A stretch of DNA of 64,000 bases, taken from the NCBI GenBank assembly GCA_933207985.1, contig OW240917.1:105879475-105943474 (forward strand), given 5' to 3'. The notes beneath the pieces were generated by a model. That model worked only from the letters and a program-made list of their open reading frames with translations. It ran no database searches and was not told the origin of the DNA. Positions 24,324 to 36,049 of this stretch are shown here, one piece after another (position 1 is the first letter of the stretch; the number at the start of each line of letters is the position of its first letter). The stretch comes from Pelobates cultripes. Its lineage: Eukaryota > Chordata > Amphibia > Anura > Pelobatidae. The position numbers were made by a program, and so were the translations under genes.

Positions 24324-24990
24324 TCACATTGGTCACTTTTGATATTCTATCATTGTTTGAGTTAACACAGTACTTTTTAATATTTCCAAAACATATTAAC
24401 TGTACCTTAAATTTTGTAAAGGGAACTTTTCTATCTCCTTGTAATGTGAATTGCAAATGGCTTAAATGATTTAGGCAAACCTTTTAGGATCATTGCAATT
24501 AGCAGTCCTTTCTGATGGGACATTAATTCAGTATATAAACTGGCTATTTTGGGCTCTCCCTTGCGTTCACAGTAATCTTTTAATATTCAAAGCATTTTTC
24601 TTCCATCATAAATTGCTTCCCTCATTATTAAAGGTAGACATTTTTTATTTAAAATCTTACATGTATCTTAATCATCATCATCTGTCTCATCTGGCTCATT
24701 CACAAAGGTATCCTTAATGTTCAGCAACCACATGTGTCCCAAGACGTTAGTTTCCCATAACTCGTCTTGTGCATTTAACACATTATTACATCCTAAGAAT
24801 GTAAAATATGTGTGATTTTAAAGTGTAGAATATAGTGTTACCTGGATTAATTTGCACAGATGAGTTATTGATAACTGTGGTGAGATCATTTATAAACAAG
24901 GAGGAACCCTTCAACGTTGCTTTGGTACAAAAATCTACTAATCTACACTGTGACTGAATATACTTTGTGCCCTATCAATCCTGTTAAGAC
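24324..24990 (-). pseudogene. Copia gag fragment
   Basis: The minus strand encodes GEPKIASLYTELMS, then LIAMILKGLPKSFKPFAIH, a recognisable Copia gag stretch (capsid region with the GLP-x2-xKPF pattern). It continues through KVTNVTS directly into the 12942 end when the hAT and one TSD copy are removed. Nearer 24700-24800 is DELWETNVLGHMWLLNIK-like coding with shifts. The start of gag and the 5' LTR are not identifiable before the Tc1 element at 25367. Confidence 0.7.
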
Positions 24991-25366
24991 TAAAGAAAAG
25001 TGTCTCTTGTTGTACTCATCCTGTAACAAAAAAAACAAACTGAGGCAGAACCTGTAAAATCGACTATAGTAGTTCTCCTGCAGAGAACATAAAATATACA
25101 AAATACATAGAAAGAAATATGTGAATAGACAAAATATAATTTACAGCATTGGATAAAACATAGAACATCACATATAAATTTTTCATGAAATGCTCCGTCT
25201 TCTTTTACATTTATTTTAAAGATTTAGCAAATGACGTTACAATCCAATTCAGACAAGGCTAAGCCAGTGCAAACATTACAAATAAAGGTGCAAAAAACAG
25301 GGCTTATTAAAGAGGATAAAGTGGTGTGGATTTCTACATTTAATTGTTATACCTAACAAATACATA
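24991..25366. other. Flank between Copia gag and the Tc1 element
   Basis: AT-rich DNA with no recognised feature. It could contain the Copia 5' leader or LTR, but I see neither LTR ends nor a primer-binding site. Confidence 0.35.
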
Positions 25367-25913
25367 CAGTCAGGTCCATAAATATTGGGACATCAACACA
25401 ATTCTAATCTTTTAGGCTCTATACACCACCACAATGGATTTGAAATTAAATGAACAAGATGTACTTTAACTGCAGACTTTCAGCTTTAATTTGAGGGTAT
25501 TTACATCCAAATCAGGTGAACGGTGTAGGAATTACAACAGTTTGTATATGTGCCTCCCACTTTTCAAGGGACCAAATGTAATGGGACAGATTAACAGTCA
25601 TAAATAAAACTTTCACTTTTTAATACATGGTTGCAAATCCTTTGCAGTCAATTACAGCCTGAAGTCTGGAATGCATAGACATCACCAGACGCTGGGTTTC
25701 ATCCCTCGTGATGCTCTGCCAGGCCTCTACTGCAACTGTCTTCAGTTCCTGCTTGTTCTTGGGGCATTTTCCCTTCAGTTTTGTCTTCATCAAGTGAAAC
25801 GCATGCTCAATCGGAATTCAGGTCAGGTGATTGACTTGGCCAATGCATAACATTCCACTTGTTTCTCTTACAAAAATTTTTGGTTGCTTTTGCAGTATGC
25901 TTCAGGTCACGTG
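25367..25913 (-). repeat. Inverted copy of the Tc1 right end
   Basis: Reverse complement of about 26860-27402. It includes the coding stretch around caagtcaatcacctgacctg and the segment tttgcagtcaattacagcc. The join to normal left-end sequence is at cttcaggtcac/gtgctttaactg, about 25913-25917. Confidence 0.85.
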
Positions 25914-26113
25914 CTTTAACTGCAGACTTTCAGCTTTAATTTGAGGGTATTTACATCCAAATTAGGTGAACGGTGTAGGAATTACAGCAGTTTGTATATG
26001 TGCCTCTGACTTTTCAAGGGACCAAAAGTATTATTCCCTCATTATCCCATTTACAATGAACAGATAAAAGGTCCAGAGTTCATTTCAAGTGTGCTATTTG
26101 CATTTGGAATCTG

Positions 26114-27150
26114 TTGCTGTCAACTCTCAATATGAGATCCAAATTGCTGTCACTATCAGTGAAGCAAGCCATCATTAGGCTGAAAAAACAAAACAAACAA
26201 GCAAAAACATTAGGTGTGGCCAAATCAACTGTTTGGAACATCCTTAAAAATAAAGAACACACCGGTGAGCTCAGCAACACCAAAAGACCCGGAAGACCAT
26301 GGAAAACAACTGTGGTGGATGACCGAAGAATTCTTTCCCTGGTGAAGAAAACACCCTTCACAACAGTTGGCCAGATCAAGAACACTCTCCGGTAGGTAGG
26401 TGTATGTGTGTCAAAGTCAACAATCAAGAGAAGACTTCACCAGAGTGAATACAGAGAGTTCACCACAAGATGTAAACCATTGGTGAGCCTCAAAAACAGG
26501 AAGGCCAGATTAGAGTTTGCCAAACAACATCTAAAAAAGCCTTCACAGTTCTTGAACAACATCCTATGGACAGATGAGACCAAGATCAACTTGTACCAGA
26601 GTGATGGGAAGAGAAGAGTATGGAGAAGGAAAGGAACTGCTCATGATTCAAAGCATACTACCTCATCAGTGAAGCATGGTGGTGGTAGTGTCACGGCGTG
26701 GGCATGTATGGCTGCCAATGGAACTGGTATTTATTGATGATGTGACTGCTGACAAAAGCAGCAGGATGAATACTGAAGTGTTTCGGGCAATATTATCTGC
26801 TCATATTCAGCCAAATGCTTCCGAACTCATTGGATGGCGCTTCAAAGTGCAGATGGACAATGACCTGAAGCATACTGCAAAAGCAACCAAAAATTTTTGT
26901 AAGAGAAACAAGTAGAATGTTATGCATTGGCCAAGTCAATCACCTGACCTGAATTCCGATTGAGCATGCGTTTCACTTGATGAAGACAAAACTGAAGGGA
27001 AAATGCCCCAAGAACAAGCAGGAACTGAAGACCTGGCAGTAGAGGCCTGGCAGAGCATCACCAGGGATGAAACCCAGCGTCTGGTGATGTCTATGCATTC
27101 CAGACTTCAGGCTGTAATTGACTGCAAAGGATTTGCAACCATGTATTAAA
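26114..27150 (+). pseudogene. Tc1 transposase, broken
   Basis: The plus strand encodes SVKQAIIRLKKQNKQAK and GVAKSTVWNILKNKEHTG, the paired helix-turn-helix DNA-binding region, then PGRPWKTT, the GRPR-like hook. After a stop at about 26396 comes HQSEYREFTTRCKPLVS, NNILWTDETKINLYQSD (first catalytic aspartate) and GGGSVTAWACM. A frameshift near 26730 leads to VQMDNDLKHTAKATKNF (second aspartate). The third acidic residue, expected in the DLNPIE motif, is lost: the sequence reads SPDLNSD and then a stop. With stop, shift and missing residue the enzyme is dead. Confidence 0.85.
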
Positions 27151-28277
27151 AAGTGAAAGTTTTATTTATGACTGTTAATCTGTCCCATTACATTTGGTCC
27201 CTTGAAAAGTGGGAGGCACATATACAAACTGTTGTAATTCCTACACCGTTCACCTGATTTGGATGTAAATACCCTCAAATTAAAGCTGAAAGTCTGCAGT
27301 TAAAGTACATCTTGTTCATTTCATTTCAAATCCATTGTGGTGGTGTATAGAGCCAAAAAGATTGGAATTGTGTCGATGTCCCAATATTTATGGACCTGAC
27401 TGTATTTGTTAAATGGTGATAAATAAACAGAACATTGATAATCCTGGGGAGTGACAGTTCCCCTTTAATCCCTTAAGGACGGTGGGCATTCTATGCCGTC
27501 CTTGGGGACCCGGCTCTAAACACAGGCGGGCGGCATTGAACGCCCAAGCCGTCTTATGTACTTACCCAGTCGCCTGTGATCCCACCTCGGCGATCGCGGT
27601 TGGGGACTCACCTGGCAGCTCAGGGAGTCCCCCTCCTTCCTTTCCAGCACCCCTGGGCCATGTGATCGTGAAGTCTTTGCGAGGACCTCACGATCACATG
27701 GACGACATAGCCGCCCATAGCAATGACAGCAGGGGGAGTGCCTGTAATGACAGGTACTCCCCCTGCTGCCTGAAAATAGTAAAATACATGTTAAAGTTAC
27801 AGTTTAAAATAAAATATATACTTAGATCACATATATAAATATATTTGTTATATATATATGATCTAAGTATATATATACACACATATACATACATGCACAT
27901 ACACTGTCTAAGTGTATTTTAATATTAATATATATAAATAATTCTATATATATATTAATATCAAAATACACGTAGAATGATATTGATTAAATATATATAT
28001 TATTATTATTATATATATATATTTATATACAATATAAAATAAATATGTAAATACGTTAAAAAAAATAACATTTAAAATCATTAAAAAAATTAAAAAATAT
28101 ATATATGTGTAAATTCGTTCTAACTGTATTTTAAAATTTATATATATATATATATATATATATAGATATCAAAACACATGTAGAACTAAATAATATATAT
28201 ATCTATATACACAAGTACATACGTATATATCACTATATATATACCTATATATGAATAAAAATAATTTTAAAAATTAT

Positions 28278-28322
<45 letters not shown>

Positions 28323-28898
28323 CATACAATAGTAGACAACCAATAGGGGTAATTCTCATTCCTGGGCTACCATACGGTCTCAAATGCAACGTAATCAATC
28401 TGGCAAATTTCAATGTGAAAAAAATGAAATGCAAGCCTTATATTTGACTCTCTAACTTTCTAAAACACCAGAAAACCTGTACATAGGGGGAACTGTTATA
28501 CTTGGGAGACTTCACTGAACACAAACATAAGTGTTTCAAAACAGTAAAACATATTACAACAATTACAATTTCAATGTGAAAAAAATGTAACATGCTATAT
28601 TTGACCCTGTAACTTCCCAAAACACCATAAAACCTGTACATAGCGGATACTGTTTTACACGTGAGACATCGCTGAATACAAATATGTGTATTTTATTTGT
28701 ATTTTATTGCAATAAAAGCAAACAGTATTATGACATTCACAGTTAGAATGTCACATAGAACTAAAAAAAAATTACATTCTTATTTTCTCCCATTTTTTTA
28801 TATTTGACTCATATTAAATTATGTTTCATACCTAAATATTTGATGTTAAACGAAAGCCCTGTTTCCCCTGAATAAAATGATAAATAATAAGTTTGGGT

Positions 28899-30267
28899 CA
28901 GGGCCGTCTTTAATTCTGATTGGACCCTGGGCAAGCATTTACTTGGGCCCCCTGACTACATATAGATACACACAAATACAAAACCTGACACACATGCAAA
29001 TACACACTGACCGCATATAGATACACACAAGAACATACAGATACACACAGACTACATATAGAACACTGACACACAGATAGACACAAACACAGATACACAA
29101 CCTGACAAACATGCAGATACACAGATACAAACACTGATACATGCAGATACAAAGGTACACACACTGACTACATATAGATACACCGACACACACACTGACA
29201 CACATACAGACACACAGATACACAACCTGACACACATGCAGATATACATATACAAACACGGACACATACAGATACACACTGACTATATATAGATACACAC
29301 ACAAACACAAACGGACAACATACAGATACAGAGGCACATTCTGACAGACGTACTGACACAGAGACACACACAGACAGCCATACTGAAACACACATATACA
29401 CAGACATACAGAACCACATGGACACTGACAGACTCACACGTAGACATACTGACACGCTGACAGACATACAGACATTCTGGCACACATACACACAGACAGA
29501 CATACTGAAACACACATACACACAGACACTGACAGATGTACACACATACAGACATTTTGACACTCACAGACAGCCATACTGAAACACACATACACACATA
29601 CATACTGAACCACACAGACACTGACCGACTCACACACACAGTTATACTGACACACTGACAGACATACTGGCACATATACACACAGACGGACATACTGAAA
29701 CACACATACACACAGACACTGACAGACATACTGACAAACACAGACATACAGAACCACACATACACTGACAGACTCACACTGACAGACATACTAACACACT
29801 GACAGACATACTGGCACACTGACAGACATACTGACACACTGACAGACATACTGGCACACTGACAGACAGAGATACATACATACTCACACACACACACACA
29901 CACAGACACTCATGCAAAATTTGATAACCACCCTCCAGTTTCTTACCTTTTCCTGGAGGGTGGCTTCCCTGGGGTCCAGTGGGCTGGCTGGGGTGGCTGG
30001 GTGTTAAGCTCTCCCGGCCTGGCCCCCTTCGGAACAGCTCCCAGTGCTGCCGAAAAAGCAAGGGCCCGGTCGCGCTGTTAAAGAGCCACAGCGCCCGACC
30101 GGGCCCCTGCTGACACAGGCCAACCGGATGGCCCTAAGTGCATGGACCACCCGATGGGCCCCCATAGTTTGCGGGCAGAGGGCAAAAGGAGCAGCGGTCT
30201 TGGGCCCCCCAGCTGGGACAGGGCCCGGGGCAGCTGCCCCGTTTGCCCTGCATTAAAGACGGCCCTG
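28899..30267. mobile_element. hAT MITE carrying a minisatellite
   Basis: TIR CAGGGCCGTCTTTAA at both ends and exact 8-bp TSD GTTTGGGT (28891-28898, 30268-30275). Removing it rejoins fold-back copy C in register with copy A. The interior is a CACACAGACAGACATACTGA-type minisatellite plus about 330 bp of GC-rich DNA. No transposase. Confidence 0.9.
28950..29910. repeat. Minisatellite, about 20-24 bp unit
   Basis: Head-to-tail units such as acactgacagacatactggc, with cacatacaga variants. Long open frames across it on the minus strand, rich in C, V and S, are repeat artefacts. Confidence 0.9.
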
Positions 30268-30387
30268 GTTTGGGTGCACATAATATGAAAGAGGCGAATT
30301 ACGCATGAACAGACATATAGTGCAAATTCCAGGTTTTGTTTATGTTTTGTTTTGATCACAACATGTACATTTGGCTCAGTCTTTACA

Positions 30388-31472
30388 GTGTCTCCCAGAC
30401 TCCCATGACCCAACCTCTCACTTTTCATATTGCTTATGTGAACTTTACATTTCCACATTAGCATGCCTCCCAACCATCCCTATGTAGGCAGGAGAGTACC
30501 GATTTTCAATTCCTGTCCACCCTCCTTGCCTCTTTCGGGGATACGAGGGAACGGCCCCAACAATCATAGCACAAGCATATCATAAGTCGCACTCGGGCTA
30601 TGTTTAGAGAACTACAGTGCTCTCTGCATAACCTGCCCTTAGTGGGATGACCTAAGTGATGGACAGGAAGCTTGGTGTGTATTAATAATGTCATATGTAA
30701 TTTCATATGTATGTGGGCTGCAGTGATGGCTGGAGCATTAAAATGATGCTCTCAGACTATCACTGCTATGCAAATGTAGCCAAAATTGGTATTGCTAATG
30801 CTGAAGTGTATTATCATTATGGCAGGTGAGTGCCTATTTTTATGAAAATGTTTGATAACAGTTTTGCACAGAAACCACGGGGCCGCACCTACAGCCTGCT
30901 GCAGGGGTAGGCAACCACCGACAATCCAGGTGTTTTGGACTTAATGCTGTTTTGTCAACATTAAGGTGTTTCCAGTTAGTCAGTTTTCCTTTCTGCCACA
31001 CCTGCATATGGAATTCCTTTCAGGAATAATGTTCTAGACATCCGTGAGGGAACTTTGTTAAGAATGCAGCCACTGTCTCATGAAGGTTGGGTGTTACTTG
31101 CAGTAATTACAGTATCTAAACTGCACCTTTAAATTATATTAAAACATGGAGATTTACATGAGCATATTGTGGTAATCACCACATTATGTACTTTCACACA
31201 GTTGATTGGCTCTGCACACTATGGCTATGTGGTGTGAGTAAATCGGTTTATTTTTCACTCAAGGTAGTTGTTAATTAGCCTTGAAATATAAAAAAAAAAT
31301 TTGTTTGCAAGATAATTGATTTCTCAGTGCTATATTTTTTTAGAAAATAGGACAGTTTTTTTTACTGCACCCCATTCCCAAAATGACTTGGTGACCAGCG
31401 GAAGGTGGCGCACAGAGATTCCCCTCTCCGGCCTTTACCTCTGTGTAGCATCGCCTTTCAGACTCTATTTGT
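30388..31472. other. Unique-looking DNA without a gene
   Basis: I see no coding signal. A phrase gcatgcctcccaaccatccc at 30462 resembles the start of a dispersed amphibian repeat but I cannot find its other end. Confidence 0.4.
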
Positions 31473-31611
31473 GTCTCTTACACCACGTCTGTTGTACCAC
31501 ATCCACGTGGACCAAGGTAGAGGATCATGTTTTTTCTCTACCTGTCAGGCAGGAAGAAGATCCTCTACCTCGGTCCAAGAGGCCATAGTACAACAGGCGT
31601 GGTGTAAAAGA
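31473..31611. repeat. Hairpin-forming inverted repeat
   Basis: The arms start gtgtctcttacaccacg and end cgtggtgtaaaagacac, with inner arms aggtagaggatc / gatcctctacct around ctgtcaggcaggaag. The centre resembles the hairpin modules at 35719-35875 and 48613-48747. Confidence 0.75.
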
Positions 31612-31758
31612 CACAATAGGGTTGAGCAAAATTAGGATTGTAAAAGATACAAAGGACTTGTAAGAAACACAAGGAGGTACAAGGGACACTATAGGGGAAA
31701 GAGGCACTAAAGGGGTGATAAAAGTAAGACACTAAAGAGAGAATAAGATACACTAAAG

Positions 31759-31890
31759 CTGGGGTGCCCAAAAGGTAGATCCCCAGATGTTGTAGAACTG
31801 CATCTCCCATGTAAAATGCTTTTAAATGACAAAGCATCATGGAAGCTGCAGTTTTAAAACATCTGGGGTTCTACCTTTGGGGCACCCCTG
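31759..31890. mobile_element. Short hAT MITE, 132 bp
   Basis: Ends CTGGGGTGCCC and, inverted, CAGGGGTGCCCC, with exact 8-bp TSD CACTAAAG (31751-31758, 31891-31898). The interior is an imperfect hairpin (agatgttgtagaactgcatc / catctggggttctacc). Confidence 0.9.
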
Positions 31891-31898
31891 CACTAAAG

Positions 31899-34369
31899 GT
31901 TTTTTTTTATTTTAAATCATTTGGTTGTTTTATTTTTATATTCTATTCTATTTCTGGTTAAAATATATGGATGTGTTTCATGTTCTGAAATATACAATAT
32001 TTTACAGTTTGAATATGACTTTAGCAACAAATGGGAAAATATTTTGTATTCTGTAAATCCTGCTTCTACGCATCCTAAGTGAATTGTGATCTCACATTAC
32101 TTCCATTAGACTGAGTTCTATTTTTTTCTTTTCTGGGCTTATAGTGATATGTATTTCTTTATTAGCCGAGACAAACACAAAAAGCTGAATCTTTGATCAA
32201 ACATAAATGAAGAGCTCAAAAATGAAAATTCTAGTAACTGAAATTGCAGGATGTCTTTTTTCCCAGAAATTCTTGCTCAAGGCAAACAGTCGGTACCAGA
32301 AGTTATACTTCTTATTTCTGAATCACTAGGCACAAATTTACATCTCTACAAAATGTATTTTTGGGAGATTTTGCAGATAAAGTAACGGTTTGCTCTTCTA
32401 GTCTGGTATCTGCATCTGACTTTACAGATTATCATTCCAGGTGTCATGTTAACGTGTGCATAAACTATAAAACACTCTGTTCCTTGAGCACTCAATAGTC
32501 CTTGACATATTCATATATAGTTGATCTCATCTCTCGCTGTGCAGCTTCTGATCACAAGGTTTCAACTCTGTGCTTTTGAAATGGCAGTTCACTTATTCCA
32601 TTCCATCTCCCAACGCCGTGGAATTCTCACTCGGTATTCACCTAATGATTAATGTGAAAATCACTGACCCCAATTCATATGACCTGCCTGAGATTGTTAG
32701 TCTCCAGAAATGCCACTAGAGTATAAACTCCACAAGGCAGAGCCAACTTAGATGCAGCAATAAAAATAGACTGTAAAAGGAAGACCCTGGTTATGATGGT
32801 ATGCAGCACATTACTGGGGGGTGGAGGGATTGTAGTTGATAAAGCAATTTTGAGTGAAAGAATTAAATAGAATTTTACTCGGATTTAACTATAAAAAAAA
32901 AAAGTAATAGACTGGCAAATGGACAACTGTAAATAATACATAAATAAATAATACATTAAAAGCAATATAATATTTGTCGGGTTTTTGATTATTCAATCAA
33001 CAAACAAAACACATGCTTGTATTCAATGTGTATGATGTATATAGAACATTAGCAAAAAACCTGTGACGTTAGAACATGGGGGATTAAATGCTGGTCATGC
33101 AATCATGGGCATATTTGGTTAGTGTTAATTACAAGGTAAAAAATGGAATGCTATGCAAGACAGAGAATTCAAACACAGCTAAATGCACCTTTGGGATTAA
33201 ATGTTCACTCTGTCAGGAATAATGTTCATTAGTAAGCCTTAAAAGGAAGGTGATACCGCCATAAATTAACAGTCCTTCATGTTATATTAGTTCCAGTGCT
33301 TTTGAAATATATTTCTTTAGTGTATAATTGTTAGTCAGTCTTATGAAATCATACTTACCATACACGTCACCATGTTGCTCCACTACCCCCAATCCCAAAA
33401 CTGGCTTCCTTTTCTAGTCCTTCAACCAAGATATAATTTCTGTTCAGCGTATCGTTTCCCATTCATTTTCTAAATGATCTCACCTTCCTCTATGTGTCAT
33501 CAATCCCAATACCTCCATCCATCCCATGTACACATGTAATCTGCTAGATAAAAAAGACATTAGCCATTATATATAGGTGATTTGATCAGTATTAACAGTA
33601 GTTGGAGCTTTTAAACATGAAGATAGAATGAAATACTTTGCTCCTGTTCTCAGTGTCTCAGTGTTTAACTGGTTCTAAATGGCTTCGTGTTAAAGTATGA
33701 TTTGCTACTGTTATTCTGATATAAGCCTGATTAATGTCAGCAACATTGAATGTCCTGTGTTTAACTGGATCCTGCTAAAGGTACTCCAGCAGGCATAACA
33801 ACATAATCCCAAGCTCATCCCCAGTTATCTTATCCTTGCATGTAATTTATTTACAGTCTGTTTCTTCAATGGCCACCAATCTGTCAATGTCAAATGTGAA
33901 CTCCTCTATAATACTTAGCTGCATTTGACCTCAATTTCAAGCTTTAGTCACTTTTGTTTTAGCCACTCTGGCTACCTAAATAATGTCACTCGAACAAAGA
34001 GCAGTAATGTAAAGGGACACAATGAATCCTGCTAATCTAGTACTGTGACGTTGCGATTACAGAGAACTTCCAAAAACACTTAGGAAGCATGAGTGATATG
34101 CATGTACCTTCCGTCTACTACATCTGTGATCTCACAAGGATGTGCATATTAAGGTTTAGCACATGTAATCTTGAAGGTGAAGATTCTGTTACTGGGACAC
34201 GTCTGTTAGTTCAGGATAGACATTTTGTTGAAGGGGCTTTTCATTGACATGCAGGTGACAGAACCTTGGAAACAGAGGTATCTTGCAAACCTATTGGTTT
34301 TAATGGCACGAGTGAGGCAGGTAGGTCCTATCAGGAAGATAGGCTGCATTTAGAGCTACTCGGTGATCC
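31899..34369. other. Long unique-looking stretch, no gene
   Basis: No repeat family, coding sequence or splice-site-bounded exon was recognised in 2.5 kb. Base composition is moderate and simple repeats are few, so this is probably host intergenic or intronic DNA rather than transposon. Confidence 0.45.
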
Positions 34370-34904
34370 TCACCAGCCCGGGCCAGACTGGGAATGAAAA
34401 GCAGCCCTGTAAAAAAAAATCTATACCAGCCCCATAAAGCATGGTGCCAGCATAGTGTGCAGATATGAAAGCGGGGGGAAAAAACTGAAAACTATCACTC
34501 AAACGTGAAATAAATCACTCATAAGGGCTTCAAAATAAACAAAAGAGTGGATTTGTTGTAAGCAGACGTGCATTTGCATATAATCAATGTTTCAGTCCAA
34601 CTACCTTGTACATATTAAGGAAAGTTTTGTAATTGGACTGAAATTGTGAATGTATGTTATTGGACGTCAGTAAAAAAAATGACGTTATCTTGCTTATTTT
34701 TGAAGTAACAAGAGTGTGCTCTTCACTTTGGTTAAAAGCTGGATGTGCTGGTGTGGCAAAATGCTGCAATTCATCGCACAATCAGCATCTCCTCATAGAG
34801 ATGCATTGCATCAATGCATTTCTATGGGGAGCGTTCAGCGCCTCCATGCAGAGCATGGAGATGCTCAACATAGGTGCTGCACACTGTTCATTTTTCTCAA
34901 TCCA

Positions 34905-35250
34905 TCCCTCAGTCCTCTATGTGTCTTAATCCATTCCCCCCAGCCCTCCATTTGCCTTATTCCATTGCCTCCAGCCCTCCATGTGCCTTATTGCATTGCC
35001 CCCAGCCCTCCATGTGCCTTATTATCTCCCTCAGTCCCTCCATAGGTCCCTATAGCTCCTGTCAGCCCTCCATGTGTTCCTATGCCCCCTCCCAGCCCTT
35101 CATGTTACCCTATACCCCTCGCAGCCCTTCATGTGTCCCCATAGCCCCCCAGTCCCCATGTGTCCCATAAGATCCCTCCCAGACCCATGTGTCCCATTAG
35201 TTTCCCCCCCAGCTCCCATATGTCCCACTAGTCTTCCTTTCCCCACCCCT
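34905..35250 (+). repeat. C-rich minisatellite, about 30-bp unit
   Basis: Imperfect units of the type cccagccctccatgtgcctt. Overlapping proline/serine-rich open frames are artefacts. Confidence 0.85.
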
Positions 35251-35718
35251 CCCCACACTTCCAGTAACCAATTTCGGTTTCTATTCTACAAAATATTAAG
35301 CTTAATGACTGATGACTGGTAATTAGTGGCTGATGAAAGTTTTAATGCCTCTTGAAGAGGTTAGTTGAAGTTTCAAAGTGCAATTTACCACCTGGTTTCC
35401 ATGCATGGCATGGCTGTGAAATTTTTCAAGGCAGAGTGGCAGGTGAGATGCACTAAACCATCCTTTTATAATGTCCTGATGGATTTTCTAGGAATTGTAA
35501 AACATGCTTTTTTCATGCTGTGCGTTCAAGTCACAAAACAACAAATGCTAAGCGAGGGACAGTGTCAGTGGACGCATACATGAGTAGTCTGCAGATGTTA
35601 AAAATGTCAGCCACGGAAGCCTGCCTGTGTTTTTATGCTGTAATTACATACTGGCTGTTGGTAATTTTAGTGACAACCATGGAAATAAACTCATTAGTGT
35701 GTCCCCCCCACCTTGCTG

Positions 35719-35875
35719 TAGCGTGGCCGAGCAGGCAGACCGTGGGTAGAGGAGTTTCTCTTCCTCTACTCGGTCTGACAGGAAGCAGTCATGTGCTCTC
35801 TGTGAGCACTTCCTGTAAGACCGGTTAGGGGAACAAAAGCTCCTCTACCCACGGTTTGCCTGCTCGGCCATGCTA
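35719..35875. repeat. Hairpin module with GTAGCGTGGCC / GGCCATGCTAC ends
   Basis: Arms gtagcgtggccgagcaggca and tgcctgctcggccatgctac, then gtgggtagaggag / ctcctctacccac, with ctgacaggaagc near the loop. The same module, diverged, is at 48613-48747 inside a different MITE. Confidence 0.85.
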
Positions 35876-36049
35876 CATTCTGAGACTGGCAGGAGGGGAT
35901 CGCATCCTCTCCTGTCGGTTAACCTGTAATAACGCCATGAGGCCCGCAGGCCTGTGCGCACTGGGTGGCCGCGCACCAGCCCGATAGTGTGTTGGCCCAC
36001 CAGGAAATTTCCTGGTATCCCAGTGGGCAAGTCCGGCCCTGCCACCAGC

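Larger units (their letters stand above)
25367..27402 (+). mobile_element. Tc1-type transposon with fold-back left end
   Basis: Both ends read CAGTCAGGTCCATAAATATT and are flanked by TA (25365-25366, 27403-27404). It is 2036 bp, longer than the usual 1.2-1.6 kb for Tc1, because the first roughly 547 bp are an inverted copy of the right-hand end, including the 3' part of the transposase gene. The left subterminal region proper resumes at about 25914. The transposase gene in the centre is broken. Confidence 0.85.
27467..30387 (+). mobile_element. Fold-back non-autonomous DNA element, copy C
   Basis: Starts AATCCCTTAAGGACGG just after a TTAA-like position. It then has a GC-rich hairpin module (gatcgtgaagtc / gacctcacgatc near 27664-27700, CAGGGGGAGT/ACTCCCCCTG near 27730-27775), TA-rich palindromes (27830-28320), the shared core (28430-28690), and a far end near 30268-30387 that is the reverse complement of copy A's start (about 1850-1960). 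It is interrupted by a hAT MITE at 28899-30267. No coding sequence. Confidence 0.7.
34378..36041. mobile_element. hAT MITE carrying a minisatellite and a hairpin
   Basis: Ends CCGGGCCAGACT and, inverted, CAGGGCCGGACT (10 of 12 match), with TSDs TCACCAGC (34370-34377) and CCACCAGC (36042-36049) differing by one base. Inside are a roughly 30-bp minisatellite (34905-35250) and a GC-rich hairpin (35719-35875). No transposase. The one-base TSD mismatch and TIR divergence suggest an older insertion than its neighbours. Confidence 0.75.

Noticed and set aside
28910..29909. Long minus-strand open frames rich in C, V and S
   Set aside because: They run across a 20-24 bp minisatellite and are open in several frames; translation simply mirrors the repeat.
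30044..30256. Alanine-rich 70-codon frame
   Set aside because: It lies in the GC-rich end of a hAT MITE with an exact TSD just outside it; no motif.
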